This document shows, one piece after another, positions 46,681 to 58,751 of a stretch of 64,000 bases of DNA (position 1 is the first letter of the stretch; the number at the start of each line of letters is the position of its first letter). Source of the DNA: Chlorophyllum brunneum (Eukaryota; Basidiomycota; Agaricomycetes; Agaricales; Agaricaceae); contig OY756147.1 of assembly GCA_963576785.1 (NCBI GenBank), positions 1,798,001-1,862,000 on the forward strand, read 5' to 3'. Position numbers and translations under genes: made by a program. The notes beneath the pieces are model-generated. The model was given only the letters and a program-made list of their open reading frames with translations, ran no database searches and was not told where the DNA came from.

Positions 46681-47253
46681 TGTTGAGAAAACAACCATAA
46701 CGAGTTGTTTGCTGGGGGCAGCAGTAAACGCAGTAGGAGAGAACATAGGGTCTACTCACCAAGATAATAAGCTTCTATCTGATACCTGTAGAAAGGTAAT
46801 TTGGATAGACAGATATTATTGATGAAATGGTCAATGTCAGTATCGACAAGATTGAAGTCAAGTAAGTCAGTATTTGGGTTATACTGAAGAATGTAGGAAA
46901 TGATGGGAGAAGTTGTTTGATTGAACAAGATGTAGAACTAGGTCTGCTACATGGGGTTTATATACATATTGAAGCATAGGCGAGTCATACTACATAAAAT
47001 ACTAGTAATGTATAGATTGTTCCTTATGACTCTCTTTAACTACGGCGTAGGGCCTGCGGAGTACTGCGGAACATAGTATACTAGTCATTGGTACTATGTA
47101 GAATAATCTATCAAGTACTTATGACTCTTATCATATGCAGAACAACTCATAGGAAGTTACTATGGATTGAAGTTACTGGAAAGTAATGGATCAGTCTATT
47201 ATTGTTATAATGACTTCATAGTCTATTTCTAGAATATGTCCGAAACTTCAACA
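46681..47253 (-). repeat. Copia-2 3' LTR
   Basis: 573 bp, plus-strand TGTTGAGAAAAC..AACTTCAACA. It is preceded by CTGGC. Confidence 0.92.
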
Positions 47254-50200
47254 CTCCTTCTTGCTCTGTATTGATATAGAGTTGTAATCACTCAAACGTC
47301 AAGCCAAGATGAGGTCAGAATAGATTGAATTTAATTTTGTCTAAATTCTTTGTGAGAATATTGGCAGGGTTTTCCGTGCCTTTCACAGAGAATATTTCAA
47401 TCTTTCCATCTTCTACCAAATCACAGATATAATGGTATTTGACATCAACATGTTTTGATCATTTTTCTGTTACTGGATTTTTGGCCCAAAATATTAAGCC
47501 CTCATTATCACCAAAGAGATAAGGGGCTAATGATCAGATACCAATTTCTTCTAACAAATTGACAGTCCAAACAAGTTGTCAACTGCAATCTGACAAAGCC
47601 ATATCCTCAGCTTCAGTGGAAGATAATGCAACAGTTTTCTGTTTCCTACTTAACCAAGTAATTGCTCTGCTGGCTAATAAACAGAAATATCCAGTTACAG
47701 ATTTATGACTAATTGGATCACCAGCCCAATCAGAGTCGGAAAAGGCATTAAGGCCTTGCATAGAACTTCCATTATAGATAATTCTATATTTGTGAGTAGT
47801 ATTAAGATACTTTAGCAAATATAAGCCTGTATTGTAATGCGCTTTAGTAGGATTGGTCATATGTTGTGATAACTTGATAGTGGCAAATACTATGTCAGGC
47901 CAACTGCCTATCATCGGATACATAACTGATCCTACTAACTGCTGATACCTCTTTATGAAGTCAGGTGTCACTTTTCCTGTATTGGATTCGAAGATAAATC
48001 CATTTGGTAATGGGATTTCTTCTTTTCCAATTACTTTAAATCGATCAAGAACTGTTCCTAGATAATCTATTTGGTCTAGGATAATTGATCGGTTTATCGG
48101 ATTCTGTGAAATTTTCATGCCAAGAAACTCTTTGGTTGGACCAAGGTCTTGGCATTCCCATTTCTTCATAAAGAGTGCTTGCTTCTCATGTAGAAGTCTA
48201 GAACCTCTGACTCTGACAAACATTGAGTCATCTACATAGATCAGAGCTATAATAAGCTCTTTGGTTTCAGGGTCATAGTAATAATAGACTCCAGCATCTA
48301 GTTTGGATCGGACAAATTTAACTCTTCTAAGCACGCTTTCCACCATTTAGATTTCTCTTCTGATGGTAGTCGATTTAGATCCTTGAAAGAGATAGGAACT
48401 AATGGTGATTCGACTTTTTGAGTGCACAGATAATCGATCATCCCTACTCCTCCTTCTCTGCATAAGTCTTCTAATGTAGAAGCTTCATGCTGAGAATGTC
48501 TATCGATTATTCTGGGTTTAGAAGCCTCTGATCAAATTTGTCTAACAAGTCTACTTGTAGAACTTGTCAACTTTGACTTAGGAGGTTGGAACATCTCATA
48601 GTTCTGGAGGATTTTGGTCAGATGCTTTGTAGAACCATAGAAGTTTCCTGGACGTTCAGGTACTTTTCTGGTTCTTTGTGGTCTCTGAGGTTTTTCAGGA
48701 ACCAGTATTTGATCCAAGTGACCTTGTGGTACAGAAGGACCAGCATCCCGATTATCTTTGACGGGGGTATAGGGTATAAATGGTTGTACATCCAGATCAT
48801 CTCTTTGAGAAGGCGGATGGTTAGGACCTTCAGGGTGATTGGGTGGATCAGCATATGATAATCCATCACTATCATTGTCTTCTGGTGTTTGTGCTTCTCT
48901 TAGTGGAAAGAGAATGTTTTGCACAATACCATCCCACTCCTCCTGAACATTGGTATCAATATTCAGTGCTTTTCCCTTTCCTTTATTCTTTTTAGGTTCA
49001 GGGAAAGGAGTTGGAATTTGTCCATGGACAGATCTATAAGTCCTATCTTCCAGAGAACTCTCAGGAGAAGTTCAGGGAATAGGGCTTGGTGGTTTATCAA
49101 AAGGTAAACCAGTAGATGGATCTGGAGCATGGAAGACAATAACTTCTGAAGGTGTACTTCGAGAAGTAGAAGATGATGGTTGGTTCATCCGTTCTTCTCG
49201 CTTCTTCCCAACACATTTAGGGAAGTGTTCTTTGCTGAATACGGCTGTTGGAGATGTATAGATTACATTTCCATTTAGGTGCCTCATGAAACGATAGTTT
49301 TTCCTGTCTGATGTCCAACCAAGGAAAATCATGAGTTCTGACTTCGCTGTCAGTTTATTGTCTCTTATCTCTTTTGGGAGAAAGACATAAGCACTGCAGC
49401 CAAAGACTCTCTCTTTGGAGATGTCTGGAATCTTCTGATTCAACACTTTATAAGGTATTTTCCACATGAGCTGTGATACCAGTGTTTTATTATAGATATG
49501 TATCGCATGATCTATAGAAAACTCCCACCAACCATCAGGAATACAAGCATGATGCCACATGGCTTCTGCTTTATCCATTAGAGTTTGGTTCAAGCATTCC
49601 GCTCAACCATTTTGTTGGTGTATGTGCAGTGCACTAGTCTCATGTATAACCCCTAATGAGTGCAAATGAGATTGTAACTTGTCAGTTGCATACTCTCCTC
49701 CTCTATCAGTGCAGAGATATTTTAATTTAGTCTCGTATTGAGTCTGAATTAAGACAATGAAATTTTTCATCTCTTCTGCTGCTTCTGATTTCTTATGGAG
49801 GAAGCAAATCCATCCATGAGAGGAAAAGTCGTCCATTATGGTCATGACCCATTTAAATTTATGGTAGGAAAGAATTGGAAGTTCAACTAAATCCAAGTGA
49901 ATTCTTTCAAATGGACACTTTGCACATGTAGGGTTCTCTCTAAAGGGTTTCTGGTGCATTTTTCCCTTGGCACAACCATCACAGACCTGTTTTTGCTCAG
50001 GAATCTGTACCGGAGTAAACCCAATCATATTTTTCTCAAAATAATTGAGGATATGATTAAATAGATGTCCTAATCTTGCATGTACAACTTTGTAGCCAAC
50101 GATTGGATCCATAGCCATAGCTGCATGTTCCGAATGTACAATTTTGGTATTAACAAAATGTAAAGTAGTGTTGTGACTTGCTGAAGGATATGCTTGAAGA

Positions 50201-50500
50201 ATTGCATTTCCTTTGCTATCAACTACTACTAATTCATTGGCATTTGTTCTAACAGTTTTGTTATCTTGGCATAACTATCCCACTGACATTAGTTGTTCAG
50301 AGGTTCCTTTTAGAAGGAAGACTGGATATATTAATATCTGCATTGGTTGAATGCTGTCAGTCTTCCCGTTATAGACTCTATGCTTAAGCATAACTGCACC
50401 AAGACCAAGGTAGGGCATCCCTTCTTTGACTTATACCACCACCATCAATTTGTGAAAACTCAATTATACAGTACCAGTCTATAGCACTAGGATACATTTC

Positions 50501-52116
50501 ATGCCTGCACTGCATTCTAATCTCTCTCCGAGAGGACCTACACCTGACGGTGATGGAGATGTCTTTGGGGACACAACATGTGTTCCAGCCTCCTCCATAT
50601 TCGCAGCCTCTCCGGCTCTGCCCCCTCCAGGCATCCTATTCCCTAGGACGCCAACTGTACCTAGGCCAGTTGTTCCCACTGATCAGGCCTACAGCAATAC
50701 GATTCCCCCATCGGTCCTCAGCAGAAGATCGACCATACCTCCAATGTCCACAATGTCCCTCTCTAGCGATGGAGAGAAAACAATCCATCAAGTTTCTAAA
50801 TGGGTAAGGCCAGATGGCAACCAGTATTACTTGGGAAAAGACTGGGCAGACCAGGTTGAAGAAGAGTTGGAACCCAAAATCCAACACAAAGACAAGGAGC
50901 GAGGGGATGCTCCTGAAGAATACTATGAAGATGCGGTAAAGGAAGTGGGCAAGATCTCAGAGTGGGTCAAAGCCTGCAACACCTTCAACATGAGCGGCAA
51001 CGAAGGCCTCGCTTTTGGACGGGTCTTTACGGAACTAACAGGGACCTTGATGAAGGCAGGATGGCTCAAGGTTGCCGTCGACGAGAAGAAGAACAATCTC
51101 CACGGTTGGTTGGGGGTCAATTTTGGTAAGATCATTGTCTGCGCCGAGGAAACCCCCCAGCCAGACGTTTCTCCCCTTTGCCGCATGGCCCCCCAAAGCC
51201 CCACGCGCAAACCTGATGATGTTCGCATGGAGGTCGTCGAGCACATTGTCACCCCTGGTATCATCACTCATTCAGGTATCTCTGTTGATGACGCACCGGC
51301 CGGCCAAGACGAGGGTTATTGCCACCTCGCAGGGTAAGCTGGGCCTTATGGTCCACACCTTGGAGGTGTTAACCCCCATAGAGCTAAACGTCATCAAGGC
51401 ATGGCTCAAAGATAAATTCGGAGGAGTCACCATGGGCGACGTATCCCTCCCAAAATCGAAATCATTCGTAAAAGTCATGGACATTAGTTACATCATGCCC
51501 CAAGGACAGATCCTCACAGAGGCCAATCAGCATCAGAAATTCAATCCATTCCAATGCCATGCAATTTGCGATGCAGCCATGGGTGCGATGCAACTCCAAG
51601 CACTCGGACACCTGTACGGTATGGTTCGAGATCTGGGACTCCAAAGCGGGGTCCAACATTGCCAAAATCGAGGATAAGTTCCTCAACATCTACGGAGGAC
51701 TCTTCTGCATCAGGAGGGCCACCACCAATCCGGGAGTACCATTCTGTGGAAAATGCTGCAGATGGGGCCACCCCTTAGTCTGCTGCCAAGTAAGGCTATT
51801 CACCTGTGTATACTGCAAGGGACCACACTCTACAGCCAACCACCGATCATTTGCCCACTGCTGTAAGGGTAACGACAAAGCAGACCCGCCTATCGCAGCT
51901 ACCCCCGCTGGAGAACCATGCCCTCATAAGGCTACGTGCTCCAACTGTGGCAAAGACCACCTCGCTACTGACCAAAAGTGTCAGTTCTGGAAGAAGCAAT
52001 TCGACCATGACTGGCATGCCAACAAAGCGCTCGAATTAAGAGCCAACAAAGGAGTCCCGTTGCCCCCCTTCTCATCATCCCTGGCTAGTCGAAGCCAGAC
52101 TAACCCCCTGCAATGA
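50501..52116 (+). pseudogene. LINE-3 ORF1 with zinc knuckles
   Basis: ATG 50501 opens 278 codons: Pro/Ser-rich N-terminus, HQVSKWVRPDGNQYYLGKDW, KISEWVKACNTFNMSGNEGL, FTELTGTLMKAGWLKVAVDE. About 0.5 kb is then lost relative to LINE-2 and the frame shifts (KTRVIATSQGKLGLMVHTLE). The last part (51690-52116) has three Cys/His clusters (CGKCCRWGHPLVCC, CVYCKGPHSTANHRSFAHC, CSNCGKDHLATDQKC) and WHANKALELRANKGVP. It ends at TGA 52114-52116, overlapping the ORF2 ATG. Confidence 0.88.
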
Positions 52117-55100
52117 ATAACACCCCCAACGATCAAGACAGGCCTCCTCGCTCACTCCTGGGTGAGTTGAAGGTCTGCTCTCACAATGTTGGAAGATCGT
52201 ATGGAGTGATGGAGACAGTCCTTGCGCATAGAGGTGACATTGACCTCCTCCTCATACAAGAACCCCCATGGAGATTTCTCCGTGACATTCCCTCATCTGT
52301 CTCTAATAACAGATCACCCCTCGTGGGAGGCCCAGTTCACCCAGACTGGACACTCCTCTCATATCCAATTATCACCGAAGAAGTCCTCCAAGTGGGATGC
52401 CAATGATACCCTCAACGGACAGTCAACATGGAACACTGTACCACTCCCTGAGTCCTAGCCTTTGCTCACAAGAGACTGAGGCAGCTCCGACCCTCCATTA
52501 GAAGAGATTTAATCGAACATTGAGACCTCCTGTATATTTCCCTATATGCAGGAGGAGAAGAACTACTGCTGCTAAATGTCTACAACAACAGCCGTAACGC
52601 TGCACTCCACTTCCTCGAGGAGCACCTCTTCGACCTCCCGCCCTTCCTACTAATGGGGGGAGATATTAATATCCGATTGGAGTTATGGGACCCTTCAATA
52701 GATCAACATCCGGTGAGTGCGGACTGTCTCCTCATGATTGCCGAAGCCCTCAACCTTGTGAGGACAACTCTGTCTGCAGCCAAACCAACTCATTATGCCT
52801 CGGACCCCAATCTACCAGACACGGTCATTGACCTGTGGTTGTTTCGGGAACATTACCACACATCCCCACCCATTCTATCCAGGAAGGTGATCGGTACAAT
52901 TCGGACCATGCCCCCCTCCTAATTAGGATTCCTATCCCGCAAATGGACGTTGTCATCGAACAATTGACAATCCCCAAAGACTCAGATGAAGAAACCAGGT
53001 TCCTAATGGATATAGTGGGAGGAATCAACAATAAGAACTGGCCAATGAATGATGTGAATGAGCTGGAGAGAGCTGTTGCTGATTTGGAAGTTTTGTTTGA
53101 CAGATCCTGGAATCATAATGCGAAGAAGACCAAGATCACCACTAGGTCCAAGACCTGGTAGAACGAGGAATGCTCCACTGCACTCGCTACACACTGCATG
53201 GACTGCAAGAACAAGCGCAATTGGAACACTTTTTGCAAGACCATGAGGAGGATGAAAAGAGCATATTCCGACAAGAAGATCCAAGAAATCTCAGTTGACC
53301 AAAAATGTCCATGGGATCTGATGCCATGGGTCAAAGAATGTGCACTTCCGGCTACGGAAGCCATGCATCATAATGGCCAACCTTGTCTTACTTTGGACAA
53401 TCTGTGGATGGCACTCGACCAACATTACAATGCTGCCCGTGACAGACCAACTAACATGGCAGTTTTGGACAAACTTCCTCCACCAAATGGAATGGAGAAT
53501 AGGACTTGGGTGAACTTCTCTCTCCTCGAGATGATGGATTCACTCAAGGATACCTCAAATTCTTCTGCCCTTGGTCCCGACCATATTTCCTGGTCCCATC
53601 TTAAGCAGATCATTGCCGATGAAACTTGCACCAATCTCTTCCTCAAAATCAGCAGTGCATGTCTAAGCATTGGATATTGGCCTGCGCATTTCAAAAAGTC
53701 AACGTCGGTGATCATCCCCAAACCTAACAAACCTGACTCCTCCACTCCGAAGGCGTTCAGACCAATTGACCTCCTTAATATGCTTGGTAAACTTATAGAA
53801 AAGATGCTTGCCAAACGACTACAATTTGAGGCAGTGAAATTCAAAGTTCTCCACCCTCACCAACTGGGAGCCATCTGCCAACGATCCACTGAGGATGCGG
53901 GACTCTTTCTGATGCACATCATTCGGGGAGCTTAGATGAAGAAGAAGAAGACATCGGTGCTTGCATTCGATGTTGCCCAATTCTTCCCCTCCCTAAATCA
54001 CGACCTCCTCATCAACATACTAGGACGTCAGGGATTTCCCCCACAAGTTGCAGCATTCTTCAACAATTACCTTAAAGAATGCCGCACAACCTACCGGTGG
54101 AATAACAAAACCTCCCCGGAGTTCGACGCAGCGGTGGGAGTGGGTCAAGGTTCTGCCCTTAGCCCTATTCTCTCCGCCTTATTTCTTGCCCCCCTCCTTC
54201 ACATTTTTGACATCCGTATGGAGGAACACCGCGACAAATGGGACTTTGATGTCCTTTTGTTTGTTGACAATGGTACCTTAGTCGCACAATCTCCATCCCT
54301 TGAATGGAACATCGAAATCCTTCAACACATGTACCGTGAAATAGAGCAGCTCATGAATGAATTCGGCCTAAAAATTGAACATGGCAAGTCTGAAGTCTTT
54401 CACTTTACACGTGCAAGACAGGACTCAAATCCCTCTATTGATTTGGGATCACCGCCATTCACTGGCCGCACCCCCCTCAAACCGAAAACCCATTGGCGCT
54501 ATCTCAGTTTCTACTTCGACTGGACATTGACCTTCAAGGAACACGTTCAATTCTATTCTGCCAAAGCAATATCCATGATTAAGGCAATGAAAATGCTAGG
54601 GAACTCCGTAAGAGGCCTGTTCCCCAGCAACAAAAGATTATTATACCATTCGTGTGTTGTACCAGTGGCGTCGAAATCACTGAGTCCCTAACTCTGTGGA
54701 CTACTTACGCAAGAAGTCTGCCAAATGAGCAATCCATACATGGCAAGCTATGTTTGGATTCAAGAAATACAGCGGTAGCTCTTTCCTCCACCTCCCAGTG
54801 TGAGTGAATGGGGCCTCTGCTCTACTGTCGCACATCAAGTCCAGTCCCTGGATACAAGAATGCGGTCACCAGCCTCAGCTCTTTGCAAGAGCGTGTCACA
54901 CCATCCTATGCTACGCCCTGATCGGGGAGTTTCGACTTCGATTCTTCCCCAACGAGGACCTATCTTGCCACCACTGTAACAGTCAAATGGTACAGACTAG
55001 GTCGCACATCCTCTATCATTGCAACAGCTTCAACCATCACATTGGTGTCAACACTATCAAGACTTTTGTCAATTTCTTGTGTCATAATCCTGCCGCATTC

Positions 55101-55202
55101 AGCTTCCCTCCAGAGCCTGACTGCCCTCATATCCGTGCCGGGTCAATACCCCTGTTACATTGTCGTCAAGTCCAAAGGAGGTTTGGGTCTGCGCCTGTGT
55201 AA
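52113..55202 (+). pseudogene. LINE-3 ORF2: endonuclease and RT, RNase H mostly deleted
   Basis: ATG 52113. Endonuclease: KVCSHNVGRSYGVMETVLAH, LLLIQEPPWR, LLLNVYNN, FLLMGGDINIRLELWD, then a frameshift at about 52835 into SDHAPLLIRIPIPQMD. RT: NSSALGPDHISWSHLKQI, STSVIIPKPNKPDSSTPKAF, LAFDVAQFFPSLNHDLL, GVGQGSALSPILSALF, and FVDNGTLVAQ, where the second catalytic Asp is Asn. After SCVVPVA (54670) the sequence jumps to the C-terminal Cys/His part. All RNase H catalytic residues are lost. The stop is TAA 55200-55202. Confidence 0.9.
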
Positions 55203-58200
55203 ATCCTTTTCTTTTTCTCTTTTCCTTATGCTCTCCCGGTTATGGACTTCAAATTCATTCCTCTATCTCTCCCTTCCTCACTTGTCTACTATTTTATATA
55301 TAGTTTTCATTCAAAATCCATCTCTCCCGTGGTGTCTGGGCAAATGCCCTCCCACATGCTAGTACCATTTGTTGTTCCCCCTTGTGATTGCGAGTTGGTA
55401 GTTTCTTTCTATCAATTTCTCTCTCTCACTCTCTCTCTTTCCGAATTCCTCTTTTCCTATTTCTTGCCAATCAATGTAGGTACCAAACATCTCTCTAGTG
55501 TATGCGCTAGACGGCGTCGAGTCTCGAGGGGTTAGTTTACATATCGTTTACTTTCCCTGCTCTGAACATTCTGTATGTTTTACCTTTGTATGTATGTACA
55601 TGCGGACTGCATTCGAGCACCGCTATATAAATTGTTGAATTAAAAAAAAAAAAAGACCAAGATAGGGACCTTGTGCTCCTACAGTCTTAATTGGGATTGA
55701 AACTTCAAGTTCTTCGAAGTTGATGAAGTCTTCTGCATAAGGGGTATAATGACATGATACCCCTGAGTCTAATAACCATATGTCACTATATTCTTCTAGT
55801 GGCGTTATGATTTGATCATTGCTTAGCAATCGAGATCTAATTTGATCCGGTACTCTTAAAAACTGATTGGGCATTCATGTTGAGAAACAGGAAAATTGAG
55901 AAGTGTTAAAACACTTCTCATTCATTGTTACACGTAAAAATACATGATTATGGGATCCTAAAGATCCCAATTGCGTATCTACATGCCTGGCCCCCGACGT
56001 CCCTTCCCTTTGCCCTTGCCCTTCTTCTTGTGAAGATGGCCAGTAGGCATGTTGGTGACAGGACTGTGTATCAGGGTTAGTAAGAGTATCTGAGATCGAA
56101 TTGATCACATACCCAGCTCCTCCCTTCTTCTTGAAGTCACTTCCATAGTTGGTCGACGAAAGTCTGAGAGACACCTCAGATTGAGGTGCTGAAGCAAAGG
56201 GTTTGGACTTAGGGGACTTCAGAAGAGGCCCAGAAGAGAGTCCTATGACATTCACAGGGTTCCTGGGGTCACGGATGTCAAAGGCAACATCCTGAGCCAG
56301 TGCCATGAGGTTGTCGACCTCCTTCTCACTCTCAAGCTGCTTGAAGGCTTCATCTACTAACACTGTAAGTGTGGCAGGTCGCCTTTAAGTGGTCTTGTTC
56401 TTCTGAGTAAGAGAATATCTCTTACTCGGGAAATACTCCATTAGAGGGAAGGCCCGAGGAAGAGGTGGAAACTCCTCATTGTAGGTCCTGATGGCTGGTG
56501 CTACTATTTCCTCCGGAGGAGGAAGGTAGAATGGCCGAACCTCTCCAGGTTCAAGGGAATCACCCCGGGCAACAGAGTTCATACTTGGAATCTTTACCAC
56601 ATGGTGCATAGCCAAATTGATTTTCGTCCCAAATTTGGGAGAAACCATTAAGGTATATGGCAAACCAATGGGTAAGAGAAAAGAGAAGTGGACACGAGTC
56701 ATGTTAATATTGGGGTTACTATTCTTTAGGAACCATTTACTCACCCTCGTGTGACCCTCACAGGTACAACCTGGGAGGTGACCAGAAGGAACAGAAGGTG
56801 CACCGGGAGATGTCACTGATCATCCTTGTTAGGCACAGAGATGAGAGACCTCATGCATTCTTCGATCATAACAATCGAGAGCATGTTTCTTCGCCATTTG
56901 TATGGGCAAAGGACCAGTGATGCGGTCACACCAGGTGATCACCTGTTGGATCTGCAGTGAGTTTTTGAGAAGTGCAGTGAAATATAGATTTTGTGCTTCT
57001 GCACATACCTTTTTCTTGAGCTCTGTACAAGCATTCTCTTGTGCCTGCTGAACCTTCTTGGAATTAACCCAAGTAAGAGGTTTTGGTCTCTCACTCACTA
57101 GAACATGAGTGGTAGGAGGAGCGGGAGTGGGTTGAGGCACATCCATGTGCCTCATCAGGTCAAAGGGGGTCATTCCTGGACCAGTGAAGTGGTGGACCAC
57201 TGGTTCCGTGGCAGCGGCAAAGCCCACCATGTGGGCCTGAGGTTTACCCTAGCGTTTCTTGGGCTTCTTCTTCTTCTTCTGGACGTTAATCCAGGTAGGA
57301 GTAGAAGGAGAAGGCTGAGGGGGCTACCTACTCAGATTGGCTGGGTGGCAAGGTCCTCTTGCAGGCTGGGCCCTGGTATCGCCTCCAGGGTGGAAGTGGT
57401 TCCAAGGTGGCCCAGGGTGAGTCCTGGGGAAGTTGCCCTGAGGGCGAGCTTGGTAGTTGGCAGTGGCAGCAAAAGATGCTTGCTAGTTAGACATGTTAGG
57501 TCTTGGCTCTTCACGTCTTGACCATTCAGCATTTATAGCCTGCTGAACTACCTCCCAGGTCATATCCACAACATTGTGATTATTTGCCAATGTTGTTTGT
57601 GCCACAGCATTCCAATCAGGTGGTAATACATTCAAAGTGATCATCATGCCAAGAACTTCTGGCAATTTTACCTTAGCTGTGTCTAATTGAGAAGCCATTG
57701 TTCTCAATTCAACTAGATCTATTGCTGGATCTTGATTCCCAGAGATGCACTTTCGCAGCATCCTTTGGAGGATTGAATATACCGTAGCAGAAGAAGGTGT
57801 CCCAAAGCAGGTTTTCAAGTCATTCCAGAGGAATCCAGGAGCATCATGCCCATGGAGTAATAGGGAATCAGGTAAGGTGCCATTAATAACAGCCAATGCC
57901 TGACCTCAAAGTTGATCTCTCCTTCTATCCTCCTCCATTAAGGCGGTGGCATTTTTAGGGGAGAGGTCCTGATCTGTCACAGTCCATCCGGACTGGTCAG
58001 AACCAGTGACAGAAATGAGGGTTAGGGCATCCTGAAGTCTTCTAGACCAGAATGCATAGTTCTTAGGCCCATTGAGCTTAGGCAAACCAGCAACAATATT
58101 ATTAGTAGACATAATATCTTTGTCAAGTGTATTTCTTTCTAGAAGAAAATTCTTGTATTAGCAATGATCAAAATGCAAGGATAACTCTGTCAGGTAAAGT

Positions 58201-58261
58201 CCTATCATCCTATCTTGGTTAGAGGGGATGATAATGGTTAAAACCATTGGTAAGGCTACCA

Positions 58262-58273
58262 GGGCCCATAACC
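58262..58273 (-). promoter_or_regulatory. Copia-2 primer-binding site (half initiator tRNA-Met)
   Basis: Element sense GGTTATGGGCCC directly beside the 5' LTR, identical to Copia-1. Confidence 0.8.
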
Positions 58274-58751
58274 TGTTGAGGAAATGACCGTAATGAGTTG
58301 TTTGCTGGGGGCAGCAGTAAATGCAGTGGGAGAGAACGTAGGGTCTACTCACCAAGATAATAAGCTTCTATCTGATACCTGTAGAAAGGTAATTTGGATA
58401 GACAGATATTATTGATGAAATGGTCAATGTCAGTATCGACAAGATTGAAGTCAAGTAAGTCAGTGTTTGGGTTGTACTGAAGAATGTAGAAAATGATGAG
58501 AGAAGTTGTTTGATTGAACAAGATGCAGAACTAGGTCTGCTACATGGGGTTTATATACATATTGAAGCATAGGCAAGTCATACTACATAAAATACTAGTA
58601 ATGCATAGATTGTTCCTTATGACTCTCTTTAACTGCAGAGCAACTCATAGGAAGTTACTACGGATTGAAGTTACTGGAAAGTAACGGATCAGTCTATTAT
58701 TGTTATAATGACTTCATAGTCTATTTCTAGAATATGTCCAAAACTTCAACA
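58274..58751 (-). repeat. Copia-2 5' LTR with an internal deletion
   Basis: 478 bp rather than about 572. A stretch of about 95 bp between TTTAACTGC and AGAGCAACTC is missing (near 58637). Since both LTRs are equal at insertion, this loss came later. Confidence 0.9.

Larger units (their letters stand above)
50416..55652 (+). mobile_element. LINE-3: LINE with complete ends but two internal deletions
   Basis: Begins CATCCCTTCTTTGAC like LINE-2 and ends in poly(A) at about 55641-55653. The target duplication AAGACCAAGRTAGGG lies at 50401-50415 and about 55652-55667 (one G/A change). Length is 5.24 kb against 6.7 kb for LINE-2. The difference is accounted for by losses of about 0.5 kb in ORF1 (near 51300) and about 0.96 kb in ORF2 (at about 54671). 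Its 3' end is almost identical to LINE-4. Confidence 0.93.
47288..58112 (-). pseudogene. Copia-2 gag-pol, split by LINE-3
   Basis: Start ATG at 58112-58110 (MSTNNIVAGLPKLNGPKNYA). Gag and its unrecognised C-terminal module run to about 55900, the protease WLLDSGVSCHYTPY is at about 55780, and LINE-3 interrupts just after it (55652/50416). Integrase is at 50118-49450 (HARLGHLFNH, CDGCAKGKMHQKPF, TDRGGEYATD), the linker at 48924-48532, the RT remnant (YVDDSMFVRVRGSRL) and RNase H (SDSDWAGDPISHKSV) at 48346-47288. The 424-bp RT deletion lies at about 48313. Several stops are present, e.g. at 57483 and 48532. Confidence 0.9.
46681..58751 (-). mobile_element. Copia-2: RT-deleted copia element hosting LINE-3
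   Basis: LTRs 46681-47253 and 58274-58751, target duplication CTGGC at 46676-46680 and 58752-58756. Without LINE-3 it is about 6.8 kb. It shares with Copia-1 the 424-bp RT deletion at the same base and a TGA in the linker, although the two lie in unrelated targets (LINE ORF1 versus Gypsy-1). The segment about 48000-49450 is nearly identical to about 4320-5790 of Copia-1; the rest is more diverged. Confidence 0.95.
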
